Source of the DNA: Nematopogon swammerdamellus
Lineage: Eukaryota; Arthropoda; Insecta; Lepidoptera; Adelidae
Direction of reading: 5' to 3'
Length of the DNA: 64,000 bases
Assembly: GCA_946902875.1 (NCBI GenBank)
Contig: OX336340.1
Location: forward strand, 23,017,566 to 23,081,565
Numbering within the stretch: position 1 is the stretch's first letter; each line of letters starts with the position of its first letter. The notes below the pieces were generated by a model. It searched no databases and was not told the DNA's origin. It was given only the letters and a program-made list of their open reading frames with translations. This document shows, piece by piece, positions 44,462 to 56,232 of the stretch. Position numbers and translations under genes: made by a program.

Positions 44462-44962
44462 TATAAGGTCTTTCAAAATTAGTTCAGAGTACGCTAATGG
44501 GGGGGTTCTGTATCATATAGGGAGTAAAACCTATATAAAATTTTTTGGACCTTGGGCTTTTTTTTTATGTAAGATATTTTTTTATGTATTTAAATAAAAA
44601 AATAGGTGGTTGATTTTATAGCCTAATCGATTCAGTTTCATAACAGTAACAAAAAAGTCTTCATCACCATTATGATCTAACACGTGTAAGTTGGTAAAAA
44701 AAATCAAATTCTTTCTATTCCATACTAATAAAACTAAAATTGTGGTTTTTCACAATTTCTGAAAGAAAGAGATCTATGTGTTGGAAGACTTTTTTGTTCA
44801 TGGCATGAAAGTGAAACGATTACTAAAAATTTTTTTTTTACATTTTAAATAAAAAAAACATTTTTTTGTAAAAAAAAATTCTTTATTCTTCAAAAGTGAT
44901 CTATTTCCGATACAGAACCCCCCCTTAGCGTACTCTGAACTAATTTTGAAAGACCTTATATA
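44462..44962. mobile_element. Foldback MITE, third copy of the THAP-linked family
   Basis: Same ends ATAAGGTCTTTCAAAATTAG and mirror. It stands outside the tandem duplication, so the MITE is an independent mobile element. Confidence 0.7.
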
Positions 44963-46080
44963 GGTAGTTTTGAATTCTTTAGCTATAATCTCTACAGACA
45001 TTTATGGAGTAGATGTAGTTCGTATTTAGATGGTATTTAGAATTTAGATACATAGAAATGTTTTATTGCTCACCCAAAACATTTACAAACGCACAGAAGA
45101 ACAATAGACATTATACAACAATACGCAGAGATACAAAAGAACAATAGCGTCTAAGGGCGGGACTTATCTATGAGAGATTTCTTCCAGTCAATCTTTGATT
45201 AATGCATGAGAGTAAGCGAAGAAGAATAAAGGCAAGGGTAGTGCAGAAATTAGGACAGGATAGCAATATAGTCTAGGCAAAAAAATTTAAAAAGGCTTCC
45301 GTTATGAGTTTTAGAAGCAAATCATATTACTTTTGGGTAAACGGTGTTTTCTTACTAATTCGACCCCGCTGAATCCAAAAATGCCGTTTGCCCTCCTCCA
45401 CTCCACCTCCCTCCCCCCCATTTCCCCTCCGAAGTGTCCCTCGCCGTAGTTTTTTTTATTTTACAGAAAAACGGTTACAGATAGGAGCAAATTTTCAAGG
45501 AATAACTTAATCTACATTAAATTTCCTAAACACAAGTGCTAAATTTATATCGATACGATAAGTAGTTTATGAGATACAGCCTTCGACATTCGATGAACAA
45601 GTTAAAAAAATATTTTTTTTTATATTTCAATTTATAGGAAAGTGACAGCAGTTATGAGAAAATTATCTACAGACGTTTTATAGCTTATGCATTTATCTTG
45701 AAAATAACATCTAATTCATATTCATGTGAACAATGGTTCTCGAACTACAGTTTACCGCGTGGAGGTATTCCCGCGCGCATCGTACACTCTCCCTAGAATC
45801 ATGGATCATCCACTAGAAGCATGGAATATTACTTTTGAGCACAAGGTCATTTTCCCCTATATTGACCCTGCTGAATCCGAATAAGCCGGTTGCCTGAGCG
45901 AAGTACCGACCGGAAGTGAGATATTCAAGATGGCGGCCAATATGGTGCTGAAATCCAATATTGTCGCTGTAAAGCCCCCATTTGACACATGAACGCGTTC
46001 AAAATGTGTAGTTATATGTATTTGTGCATAAGGAATTAACAAATACACAGTTAAAAACATTGGTTATGTTATTTAAAAAC
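44963..46080. other. Unassigned DNA
   Basis: No gene. Two loosely similar segments around GACCC(C/T)GCTGAATCC (45362 and 45865) hint at an old repeat. Confidence 0.35.
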
Positions 46081-46500
46081 TTATAGGAAATCAAATAAAT
46101 TACTGTGTCTCTCCAGAATTAAAAGAGGTACGTTTGCTTGCCTACAACCACAGTTCTTTGAGTTGCAAAGTCCTTTACAGTGACGAACAATAACTTCTGG
46201 GAACGTCGTAGGAATGGGATCAAGCATCATGAAACGTGGAACTACTTGCTCGCCGTCTATGGTCCAGCCGCAGTCTTCCAGCAATGGAAGAGATGGCTTG
46301 GGAAGGTGAGCATTCTCCCATACACATGGCTGCCAATTAATAAATAGATTAAGAACGTTTTTAACAGTCTTTTATGTTTTTTATTCTGATGTGTTTCAGG
46401 CCAACTTATTTGGTAGTGGCACCTTTTCATGTGCAGATGATGCCCGCAGTATTTTATTTGGAGCTGTGAGAAAGCCAAAATCTCTCCCACCTAAAACAGA
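46081..46500 (-). pseudogene. Cys-rich, CXC-like gene fragment
   Basis: Minus strand 46284-46090 reads DCGWTIDGEQVVPRFMMLDP, then CKGLCNSKNCGCRQANVP. The W-G/W-T plus Cys-cluster layout resembles the C-terminal ends of uncharacterised transposon-associated insect proteins with CXC-like motifs. The upstream part (to 46490) is open but its frame relation is unclear. Probably a decayed mobile-element ORF. Confidence 0.4.
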
Positions 46501-46577
46501 TGTACTTCGGCTTCACATCAAATAAGTTGGCCTGAAACACATCAGAATAAAAAACATAAAAGACTGTTAAAAACGTT
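46354..46577. repeat. Perfect 58-bp inverted repeat with 108-bp loop
   Basis: AACGTTTTTAACAGTCTTTT at 46354 and AAAAGACTGTTAAAAACGTT ending at 46577 bound identical 58-bp arms. The loop overlaps the Cys-rich fragment's upstream open frame. Confidence 0.85.
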
Positions 46578-46585
46578 ACAAAAAC

Positions 46586-48040
46586 GAATTTTTGTAAATA
46601 AAAAAAAATTGCTCGCCGATTCAAATGAATTGTCCGTATGTGTAAACTCGACTTTTATTAACGACTTGACTGAAAGGCGTTGTTCTTAATATTTTATTGT
46701 CGTTTTTTTATGGATAAATAATTGATTTATTATTTTTTTTTAGTGCTTGCTTAGATAGGGTATGTTATATTTAACGTAATTAAAGTTTAGAATGTAAGTT
46801 ATTTAAAAAAAAAAGCTGCATTAGGTTTCTTCGCCGGTTCTTCCTTATCGATTCGATTGCATTGCCGAACGGGACATGACAAAAAAACAAAATTGTAACG
46901 AAGCAGTTGTTTGTTCTTTATGGCGAAATAAATATCTCTGAACCTGTATCTAAATAAGAACATCTCCATCTCTGGCCACGTTCAAAAAGCGCTTGAAAGC
47001 ATCTTATATCTCCAAGGAATAAGGTGACTTTATTTATTAATTTATATTTATAATCAGCTTGGCGGTGCAGCGAGGTAACGCCGCTAGTGTCATGGGAACT
47101 TTCCCCTCGTCGGCCTCTTTGGATGAAATTTTTTATCTAGCAAACTGAGGCCGTTGAGGGAATTGCTCTATGACTCTGGCGGTAGGTCAACCCGGATCGT
47201 GGTAGTCTTTCGTGTGGCTAATTATTTTTAAAGTTTGTTTATTTTGTTTTAGTTTAGGTAATTTTAATTTGATAGGTAGTTTTAGTTTCTATTTTAATTT
47301 AATTACAGTTAAGACAATTTGTATTTTATTAGGTTATATTATCAATTAACATTTATATTATATTTATAATTTATCTAAGAAGTTTATGTAATTTATTTAT
47401 GGAGTATCTATTGTTAGTACATAATACATATATAAGTATATGTTTATGTATTCTTATTTAGTATGTTAATATGCCCTATATTTATGTAATATATTTACTT
47501 TATGTAATTTACTTACTGTAACTGTATATATTATGCCTGACGTCTGCTTGTATACTTTTATTAATTAACTTTCGTTAGTATTAAGTTTCTTTCATTTTTC
47601 TTCTTTTGTTGCTACCTTTATATTATGTTTTCAATTAAGAAGGTTGACTGGCAGAGATTGCCATAGGTAATAAGTCCGCCTTTTGTAAAATTTATATTGA
47701 AGTACAATAAAGGATATTCTATTCTATCTAAGAATCTAGATGTCATTGACTTGTGTCGAGTGAGCCCGTCTTACGCGTGAAGGTGACACAATTAAATATT
47801 GTATTATCTATCTAGTACCTTATCAATACTAATAATAAATCTGTAAGCGATGGTCACGGAGTAAGTACTTTGTTTTATGAAATAATGCGTTTGTAGACTC
47901 TATGTATGATACTAAAACTAAATACACTATTTTACAAATCTTTTCTGTATGTATGTTTGTATGTATGTTCCTCCATAACTCTTAAACGATCATCCCGAAT
48001 TCGATAAAACTTAGTACAAGCACATTTTAGTATTAAAGCA
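46586..48040. other. AT-rich unassigned DNA
   Basis: A retroposon-like tail near 46810-46940 and an AATAAAGGATATTCTATTC-type end near 47707. Otherwise nothing recognised. Confidence 0.35.
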
Positions 48041-48167
48041 ACAGTCCGCAAATCTGCTGGCATGGCACCTAACTTAGCGTGGTTTCCCGAGGAGAGGTGT
48101 TTTTGGCTCTGTCGAATCCACCATTGGTCTCTCGGCACAGCCACCCATGTTGATTTACATAAAAAAA
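48041..48167 (+). mobile_element. LINE 3' tail with poly(A)
   Basis: CAACAGTCCGCAAATCTGCT to CAGCCACCCATGTTGATTTA and oligo-A. It matches the 3' end of the LINE fragments at 54947-55442 and 50930-51425. Confidence 0.6.
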
Positions 48168-48170
48168 AAT

Positions 48171-48227
48171 ACGGGACATAGGATAGGCTAAATATAATAA
48201 TTATATTTAGCCTATCCTATGTCCCGT
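48171..48227. repeat. Perfect hairpin, 27-bp arms, 3-nt loop
   Basis: ACGGGACATAGGATAGGCTA is mirrored by TAGCCTATCCTATGTCCCGT around the centre TATAATAATTATA. Confidence 0.85.
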
Positions 48228-48252
48228 TCCTATATTCAGTTCCGGTTACGCT

Positions 48253-48726
48253 AAAGGTGCGTACAGACATCGCGAGGCATGCGGCGCGAATGGTTCTACA
48301 CGCATGCCTCGGGTTGTGTGGACGTGAGTGCTCACTGTGAGCATTCGCCGCGTACGCTCGTTGCGAGGCTGCCTCAGTGCGAGCCGTGAGTTCCGTGTGG
48401 ACGGCGCGCACGCAACACAATAACAGCCGTCCACACGGAACGCACGGCTCGCACTGAGGCAGCGCGTTAATTGCTTCGCAACGAGCGTATGCGGCGGATG
48501 CTCACAGTGAGCACTCACGTCCACACAGCCCGAGGCATGCGTGGCGAACCATTCGCGCCGCATGGCTGCGTCAGCTTGAGCATGTGCGTGCGTGGTTGTT
48601 CGCGTGCTCAGCTTGAGCATGTGCCGTTCAGGAGGTTTGCACAAATGTTGTGCGCATGCCTCAGGTTGAAGCATGCGTGACGAACCGTTCGCGCCGCATG
48701 CCTCGCGATGTCTGTACGCGCCTTAA
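48253..48726. mobile_element. CpG-rich foldback element, left copy
   Basis: Ends AAGG(T/C)GCGTACAGACATCG with CGAGGCATGCGGCGCGAA are inverted. The interior is strikingly rich in GCATGC and CG and nearly self-complementary. A larger copy (52882-53490) forms the centre of the long palindrome. Confidence 0.75.
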
Positions 48727-49120
48727 GATGTGGCTCTCATACAAACCGAATTGCTCCGCGCGCCGAAATAAAATTACTTTGTTTTTTTTTAAATACAAAT
48801 TTCACGCGAGCGAAGCTGCGGGCAAAAACTAGCTTATTAATATAGTCTGCAATCTCGCGCCCGCCGCTGCTCCGCCCGTGTCATATCGTCGCCAAGTCTA
48901 CCTTATCCATTATCAGGGTTCTTTTGTTAACATAATGCTGATTTATAATGACAGGACAAATACTTATGTAAGACATTAATCAGGTGTCGAGTTTTCGCGT
49001 CAGATTTTTTGTGAGCTCTTTAAATCTGGTTACTATTACATCTTAGTTTGCGAAATATGCAAGCAAGAACATTACCTAATCGGGATACTCACGGTTGATG
49101 CGTAAATCAACCTTTTTGGT

Positions 49121-49179
49121 GAGGTGATATTGGCTGGACTATTAAAAATCATTTTTAATAGTCCAGCCAATATCACCTC
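49121..49179. repeat. Perfect foldback, 29-bp arms
   Basis: GAGGTGATATTGGCTGGACT is mirrored around one central base (position 49150). It recurs in both arms of the large palindrome. Confidence 0.85.
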
Positions 49180-50139
49180 CCAGAAGGTAGGTACCATACC
49201 GGAGACTTTCCTGGATTCCTGGCTATACTGGACAAGAGAAAAACACAACCGAGGCTGCTACGCGGCCATGTTACATCCAGTATGGTGGTATCAACCTACC
49301 ACATAGCAAGGGGCAAGGGAAGGGAGGGACCTACAGTTTTGTACACCGGTTCCGAACGGCGAAGCAGCACGTAACTTGTTTTACATAGATTAAATCTTCG
49401 CCGCCAATTTCCTATCCATTCGCGGAAATGCGATCAGGCGAACTGGAAAATCGCGTACACTTACGCAAGCTTCCTACAATGTTAATCAGTGTAAAAGGCC
49501 TCTCATCGACGGACCAGTTTCACATTCACTCGCTTTCCAGCACATTGCGAACGATTGAAACAGTAGAACAGGTAGAAACACTTATTCTTCAACTTTATGC
49601 TAATTCTCGACTCCCGACCTCCAGAGAGGTCTTAGGAGGTGAAGTGTTTGTTTAGGGTTCCGTACGTCAACAGAGGAAAAAACGGAAACCTTATAAGATC
49701 ACTCTTGTGTATGTTTCGTATGTCTGTCCGTCCATCTGTCACAGCTTATTTTCTCCGAATCTACTGGACGAAAAATAATAGAAATTTAGTTGATGACCCA
49801 AACATGGACGTATAGCGCAAATGAACGAATTTCGATTTTGGAGGTCGATTTTGGGGGAAAATTAGAAAGTAATTTTTTTTTTAAGTGCATCGTTTGACAT
49901 ACGATATCAATGAAAAGGTCTCGTTATAATAATGAACACAAGTATATTTTTATAATAAAAAAGTTTATAGTTTAAAATTTCTTATCTCCGAAACTACTGA
50001 GTCTAAAATTTCTATAAAAATAGTAAAATTCATACTGCAGCCATTATATCGTAATATTTATAATCGCATTTATTTTCCGATGGTATCAGCCTAGTGCCAT
50101 GGGCTAAGGGTAGGTCATTGATGTGGGTCGCCACTACTT

Positions 50140-50475
50140 GTGTCGACACACTGGCTCCAAGTCACGTTCGGGCCTCTTCAAAAGCGGCTGGCGCGGCGGC
50201 GGGCGCGGCCGGCGCGGAGAGCCTCAACGCAACAAATATACAAATATAATTTTAGAATTCGAATTTGTTGCGTTTGCGATTGAAACCCTCGGTCCGTGGA
50301 GCAGTGAAGCCAAAAGCTTCTTGAAGAGGCTTGGGCCTCGGCTGGTGGACGCAACTGGCGTCCCGCAATCAAGGGCCTACTTCATTCAAAGAGTAAGCCT
50401 TGCCACCCAGCGGGGTAATGCAGCAAGTGTTCTAGGAACATTTGAAAACGCCCCTTTTGATAGTTTTTTTTAATT
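50140..50475 (+). mobile_element. LINE coding fragment, left arm
   Basis: Frame with AIETLGPWSSEAKSFLKRLG and RVSLATQRGNAASVLGTFE, typical of the C-terminal end of one group of animal non-LTR retrotransposons. Confidence 0.7.
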
Positions 50476-50929
50476 CTTTAGTTATTAGTATTACTTTTTT
50501 ATATTTTATGAAAATAGGAAAAATAAGTCTTCTATTATAATTTGCTGGAAAACCTAAACGAAAATATAAAGTCTTAAAGTTCTCACGGAAAACGGAATGA
50601 TACGGAAACCTCTCCACGCGAGTTCGACTCGCACTTGACCGCTTTTTTTCCCCTCTATTGTTCACGAGATGAGCGTCACCGATGACGGTGTCTTCAAGCG
50701 GTTTGTTTTAAGTAATTACGTACATGAATGGCTTGTGATTAGCAATTAGCATTGATTTAATGTGACCATTGTACGGCGGCGCGGCAAGCCTTGAGCCCTC
50801 GCAGCTCTGCACTCGTGACTCATTTGTATCAGTCTGTAAGTTGTCTTGTAATTGGCGGGATACGATGATTCCGAAAGAAGAAAAAATAGGCTGCCACCAG
50901 CTGCCGATATATTTTTTTATGTAAACCAA

Positions 50930-51425
50930 CATGGGTGGCTGTGCCGAGAGACCAATGGTGCATTCGACAGAGGCAAAAACACCTCTCCTCGCGAAACCAC
51001 GCTCAGTTAGGTGCCATGCCAGCAGATTTGTGGACTGTTGCTAGGCTGTCTAGCCTGTTAATACGACGTTTGAAGACACCCAGGTTAAAGGATTAGGGAA
51101 ACACACTCGCCGGAAGATCGTTCCACACCCTAGCGGTGCGACAAAGAAACGATTTAGAGAACCACTAGAGAACCGATGGGTTCTCAAAAGCCCAATATCA
51201 ACAACAAAATGGTGCTGAGTCTCTCTGCGCCGAGTCATGCGGAGATAGGACGGGTGGCAGGGAATAAGGAATGCCAGTTCCACAGAGCAGCGCCCGTGAT
51301 AGTATCTGTAAAACAGACTAAGCGAACCTACAAATCGTCTGTGACAGAGACTCCAAACCATCTGTAAGTTTCGGGTCACCAACAAGACGGATGGCTCGGC
51401 GCTGTATCGAATCCAAGGACGCCGA
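50930..51425 (-). mobile_element. LINE 3' coding fragment, left arm
   Basis: Minus strand: SLCHRRFVGSLSLFYRYYHG, MTRRRETQHHFVVDIGLLRT and RTHRFSSGSLNR, then stop and a tail matching 48041-48167. One frame shift lies near the start (around the SLSHRR region). Mirror copy at 54947-55442. Confidence 0.72.
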
Positions 51426-51429
51426 TATA

Positions 51430-51810
51430 ACAACAAATAATAATAAAAATAAGAAAAAGTAAAAAATTCCCCATAAAAGAAACTAAAAAGTGTATGCTCG
51501 CCATCTACCGAAAAGAGTATGAAGCATTTTAACTTATCATGAATTTTCATTCATAAAACATCGCCATATAGATGGCGTGAGTGGCGCTGACCATGATATG
51601 GCGATACGGAACCCTCGGTGCGCGAGTTCGACTCGCACTTGGCCGGTTTTTTTGTTTTGTTTTCGTACCCCGTCGGAAGCCTATTAGGCTATTACTAAGC
51701 CTACGCCGCGCCGTATGTCTGTCTGTACTGTATGTAGGTATGTCTGTCTTTGGAAGCGTAATAGTTAGCCGGTTGATAATTTCACAGAATACGTGTTATT
51801 AAGGCGGATA
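51430..51810 (-). mobile_element. SINE family C copies, left arm
   Basis: Body and tRNA-like end GCGCGAGTTCGACTCGCACT near 51620, plus a neighbouring rearranged copy to about 51940. Mirror at about 54430-54942. Confidence 0.5.
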
Positions 51811-52110
51811 TAATACCAAATAATAAAGAATAAAAGTAAAAAATTCAGGTGGGTCCCCATACAAGAAACATATGGTTTTTGGAAGTTTTTTTTTTTGTGG
51901 TGCGGATACCTCGGTGCGCGAGTCCGACTCGCACATGTTTTATGGAATCTGACACCTGACACTGTAGGCCACACCTACATCATCTGTGAATCCCGTGACG
52001 TCAGCCGATCACAGCTTGGTTGGTGAAGTAGGTGCCGGGTCAGTGCTTACCTTTGGTCGTGCCGGCTACACTGAACTGGACGATAAACACGAACTATTTT
52101 CTAAATTTTA

Positions 52111-52440
52111 GCGGGGCGGGTTGCCGAGCGGTTTGGGCATCGCCTTCTCATGCGAGAGGTACGAGGTTCGAATCCGGGCGGCGTGTACCAATGAGTTTTT
52201 TCTGATGAACAAATTTACGTGCATACCTTACCTTACGTGCTGCTTCGCCGTTCGGAACCGGTGTACAAAACTGTAGGTCCCTCCCTTCCCTTGCCCCTTG
52301 CTATGTGGTAGGTTGATACCACCATACTGGATGTAACATGGCCGCGTAGCAGCCTCGGTTGTGTTTTTCTCTTGTCCAGTATAGCCAGGAATCCAGGAAA
52401 GTCTCCGGTATGGTACCTACCTTCTGGGAGGTGATATTGG
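52111..52440 (+). mobile_element. SINE family D, left arm
   Basis: tRNA-like head GGGTTGCCGAGCGGTTTGGG, B box GGTTCGAATCC, then the body as in 12693-13048. Confidence 0.65.
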
Positions 52441-52881
52441 CTGGACTATTAAAAATGATTTTTAATAGTCCAGCCAATATCACCTCACCAAAAAGGTTGA
52501 TTTACGCATCAACCGTGAGTATCCCGATTAGGTAATGTTCTTGCTTGCATATTTCGCAAACTAAGATGTAATAGTAACCAGATTTAAAGAGCTCACAAAA
52601 AATCTGACGCGAAAACTCGACACCTGATTAATGTCTTACATAAGTATTTGTCCTGTCATTATAAATCAGCATTATGTTAACAAAAGAACCCTGATAATGG
52701 ATAAGGTAGACTTGGCGACGATATGACACGGGCGGAGCAGCGGCGGGCGCGAGATTGCAGACTATATTAATAAGCTAGTTTTTGCCCGCAGCTTCGCTCG
52801 CGTGAAATTTGTATTTAAAAAAAAACAAAGTAATTTTATTTCGGCGCGCGGAGCAATTCGGTTTGTATGAGAGCCACATCT

Positions 52882-53490
52882 TAAGGCGCGTACAGACATC
52901 GCGAGGCATGCGGCGCGAACGGTTCGTCACGCATGCTTCAACCTGAGGCATGCGCACAACATTTGTGCAAACCTCCTGAACGGCACATGCTCAAGCTGAG
53001 CACGCGAACAACCACGCACGCACATGCTCAAGCTGACGCAGCCATGCGGCGCGAATGGTTCGCCACGCATGCCTCGGGCTGTGTGGACGTGAGTGCTCAC
53101 TGTGAGCATCCGCCGCATACGCTCGTTGCGAAGCAATTAACGCGCTGCCTCAGTGCGAGCCGTGCGTTCCGTGTGGACGGCTGTTATTGTGTTGCGTGCG
53201 CGCCGTCCACACGGAACTCACGGCTCGCACTGAGGCAGCCTCGCAACGAGCGTACGCGGCGAATGCTCACAGTGAGCACTCACGTCCACACAGCCCGAGG
53301 CATGCGTGGCGAACCATTCGCGCCGCATGGCTGCGTCAGCTTGAGCATGTGCGTGCGTGGTTGTTCGCGTGCTCAGCTTGAGCATGTGCCGTTCAGGAGG
53401 TTTGCACAAATGTTGTGCGCATGCCTCAGGTTGAAGCATGCGTGACGAACCGTTCGCGCCGCATGCCTCGCGATGTCTGTACGCGCCTTA
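52882..53490. mobile_element. CpG-rich foldback element at the palindrome centre
   Basis: Same family as 48253-48726 but 609 bp. Its own loop (about 53181-53202) is the turning point of the long palindrome. Both strands are spuriously open because of high GC and self-complementarity. Confidence 0.75.
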
Positions 53491-53931
53491 AGATGTGGCT
53501 CTCATACAAACCGAATTGCTCCGCGCGCCGAAATAAAATTACTTTGTTTTTTTTTAAATACAAATTTCACGCGAGCGAAGCTGCGGGCAAAAACTAGCTT
53601 ATTAATATAGTCTGCAATCTCGCGCCCGCCGCTGCTCCGCCCGTGTCATATCGTCGCCAAGTCTACCTTATCCATTATCAGGGTTCTTTTGTTAACATAA
53701 TGCTGATTTATAATGACAGGACAAATACTTATGTAAGACATTAATCAGGTGTCGAGTTTTCGCGTCAGATTTTTTGTGAGCTCTTTAAATCTGGTTACTA
53801 TTACATCTTAGTTTGCGAAATATGCAAGCAAGAACATTACCTAATCGGGATACTCACGGTTGATGCGTAAATCAACCTTTTTGGTGAGGTGATATTGGCT
53901 GGACTATTAAAAATCATTTTTAATAGTCCAG

Positions 53932-54261
53932 CCAATATCACCTCCCAGAAGGTAGGTACCATACCGGAGACTTTCCTGGATTCCTGGCTATACTGGACAA
54001 GAGAAAAACACAACCGAGGCTGCTACGCGGCCATGTTACATCCAGTATGGTGGTATCAACCTACCACATAGCAAGGGGCAAGGGAAGGGAGGGACCTACA
54101 GTTTTGTACACCGGTTCCGAACGGCGAAGCAGCACGTAAGGTAAGGTATGCACGTAAATTTGTTCATCAGAAAAAACTCATTGGTACACGCCGCCCGGAT
54201 TCGAACCTCGTACCTCTCGCATGAGAAGGCGATGCCCAAACCGCTCGGCAACCCGCCCCGC
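53932..54261 (-). mobile_element. SINE family D, right arm
   Basis: Mirror of 52111-52440. Confidence 0.65.
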
Positions 54262-54946
54262 TAAAATTTAGAAAATAGTTCGTGTTTATCGTCCAGTTCA
54301 GTGTAGCCGGCACGACCAAAGGTAAGCACTGACCCGGCACCTACTTCACCAACCAAGCTGTGATCGGCTGACGTCACGGGATTCACAGATGATGTAGGTG
54401 TGGCCTACAGTGTCAGGTGTCAGATTCCATAAAACATGTGCGAGTCGGACTCGCGCACCGAGGTATCCGCACCACAAAAAAAAAAACTTCCAAAAACCAT
54501 ATGTTTCTTGTATGGGGACCCACCTGAATTTTTTACTTTTATTCTTTATTATTTGGTATTATATCCGCCTTAATAACACGTATTCTGTGAAATTATCAAC
54601 CGGCTAACTATTACGCTTCCAAAGACAGACATACCTACATACAGTACAGACAGACATACGGCGCGGCGTAGGCTTAGTAATAGCCTAATAGGCTTCCGAC
54701 GGGGTACGAAAACAAAACAAAAAAACCGGCCAAGTGCGAGTCGAACTCGCGCACCGAGGGTTCCGTATCGCCATATCATGGTCAGCGCCACTCACGCCAT
54801 CTATATGGCGATGTTTTATGAATGAAAATTCATGATAAGTTAAAATGCTTCATACTCTTTTCGGTAGATGGCGAGCATACACTTTTTAGTTTCTTTTATG
54901 GGGAATTTTTTACTTTTTCTTATTTTTATTATTATTTGTTGTTATA

Positions 54947-55442
54947 TCGGCGTCCTTGGATTCGATACAGCGCCGAGCCATCCGTCTTGTTGGTGACCCG
55001 AAACTTACAGATGGTTTGGAGTCTCTGTCACAGACGATTTGTAGGTTCGCTTAGTCTGTTTTACAGATACTATCACGGGCGCTGCTCTGTGGAACTGGCA
55101 TTCCTTATTCCCTGCCACCCGTCCTATCTCCGCATGACTCGGCGCAGAGAGACTCAGCACCATTTTGTTGTTGATATTGGGCTTTTGAGAACCCATCGGT
55201 TCTCTAGTGGTTCTCTAAATCGTTTCTTTGTCGCACCGCTAGGGTGTGGAACGATCTTCCGGCGAGTGTGTTTCCCTAATCCTTTAACCTGGGTGTCTTC
55301 AAACGTCGTATTAACAGGCTAGACAGCCTAGCAACAGTCCACAAATCTGCTGGCATGGCACCTAACTGAGCGTGGTTTCGCGAGGAGAGGTGTTTTTGCC
55401 TCTGTCGAATGCACCATTGGTCTCTCGGCACAGCCACCCATG
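54947..55442 (+). mobile_element. LINE 3' coding fragment, right arm
   Basis: Mirror of 50930-51425, same frame shift. Confidence 0.72.
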
Positions 55443-55896
55443 TTGGTTTACATAAAAAAATATATCGGCAGCTGGTGGCAGCCTATTTTTTCTTCTTTCG
55501 GAATCATCGTATCCCGCCAATTACAAGACAACTTACAGACTGATACAAATGAGTCACGAGTGCAGAGCTGCGAGGGCTCAAGGCTTGCCGCGCCGCCGTA
55601 CAATGGTCACATTAAATCAATGCTAATTGCTAATCACAAGCCATTCATGTACGTAATTACTTAAAACAAACCGCTTGAAGACACCGTCATCGGTGACGCT
55701 CATCTCGTGAACAATAGAGGGGAAAAAAAGCGGTCAAGTGCGAGTCGAACTCGCGTGGAGAGGTTTCCGTATCATTCCGTTTTCCGTGAGAACTTTAAGA
55801 CTTTATATTTTCGTTTAGGTTTTCCAGCAAATTATAATAGAAGACTTATTTTTCCTATTTTCATAAAATATAAAAAAGTAATACTAATAACTAAAG

Positions 55897-56232
55897 AATT
55901 AAAAAAAACTATCAAAAGGGGCGTTTTCAAATGTTCCTAGAACACTTGCTGCATTACCCCGCTGGGTGGCAAGGCTTACTCTTTGAATGAAGTAGGCCCT
56001 TGATTGCGGGACGCCAGTTGCGTCCACCAGCCGAGGCCCAAGCCTCTTCAAGAAGCTTTTGGCTTCACTGCTCCACGGACCGAGGGTTTCAATCGCAAAC
56101 GCAACAAATTCGAATTCTAAAATTATATTTGTATATTTGTTGCGTTGAGGCTCTCCGCGCCGGCCGCGCCCGCCGCCGCGCCAGCCGCTTTTGAAGAGGC
56201 CCGAACGTGACTTGGAGCCAGTGTGTCGACAC
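55897..56232 (-). mobile_element. LINE coding fragment, right arm
   Basis: Mirror of 50140-50475. Confidence 0.7.

Noticed and set aside
46081..46490. Working CXC-domain gene
   Set aside because: No continuous frame links the two parts, and an inverted repeat disrupts it; kept only as a fragment.
52933..53445. 170-codon open frame in the palindrome centre
   Set aside because: It is open on both strands because the CpG-rich foldback element is self-complementary; the product is a mirrored low-complexity sequence.
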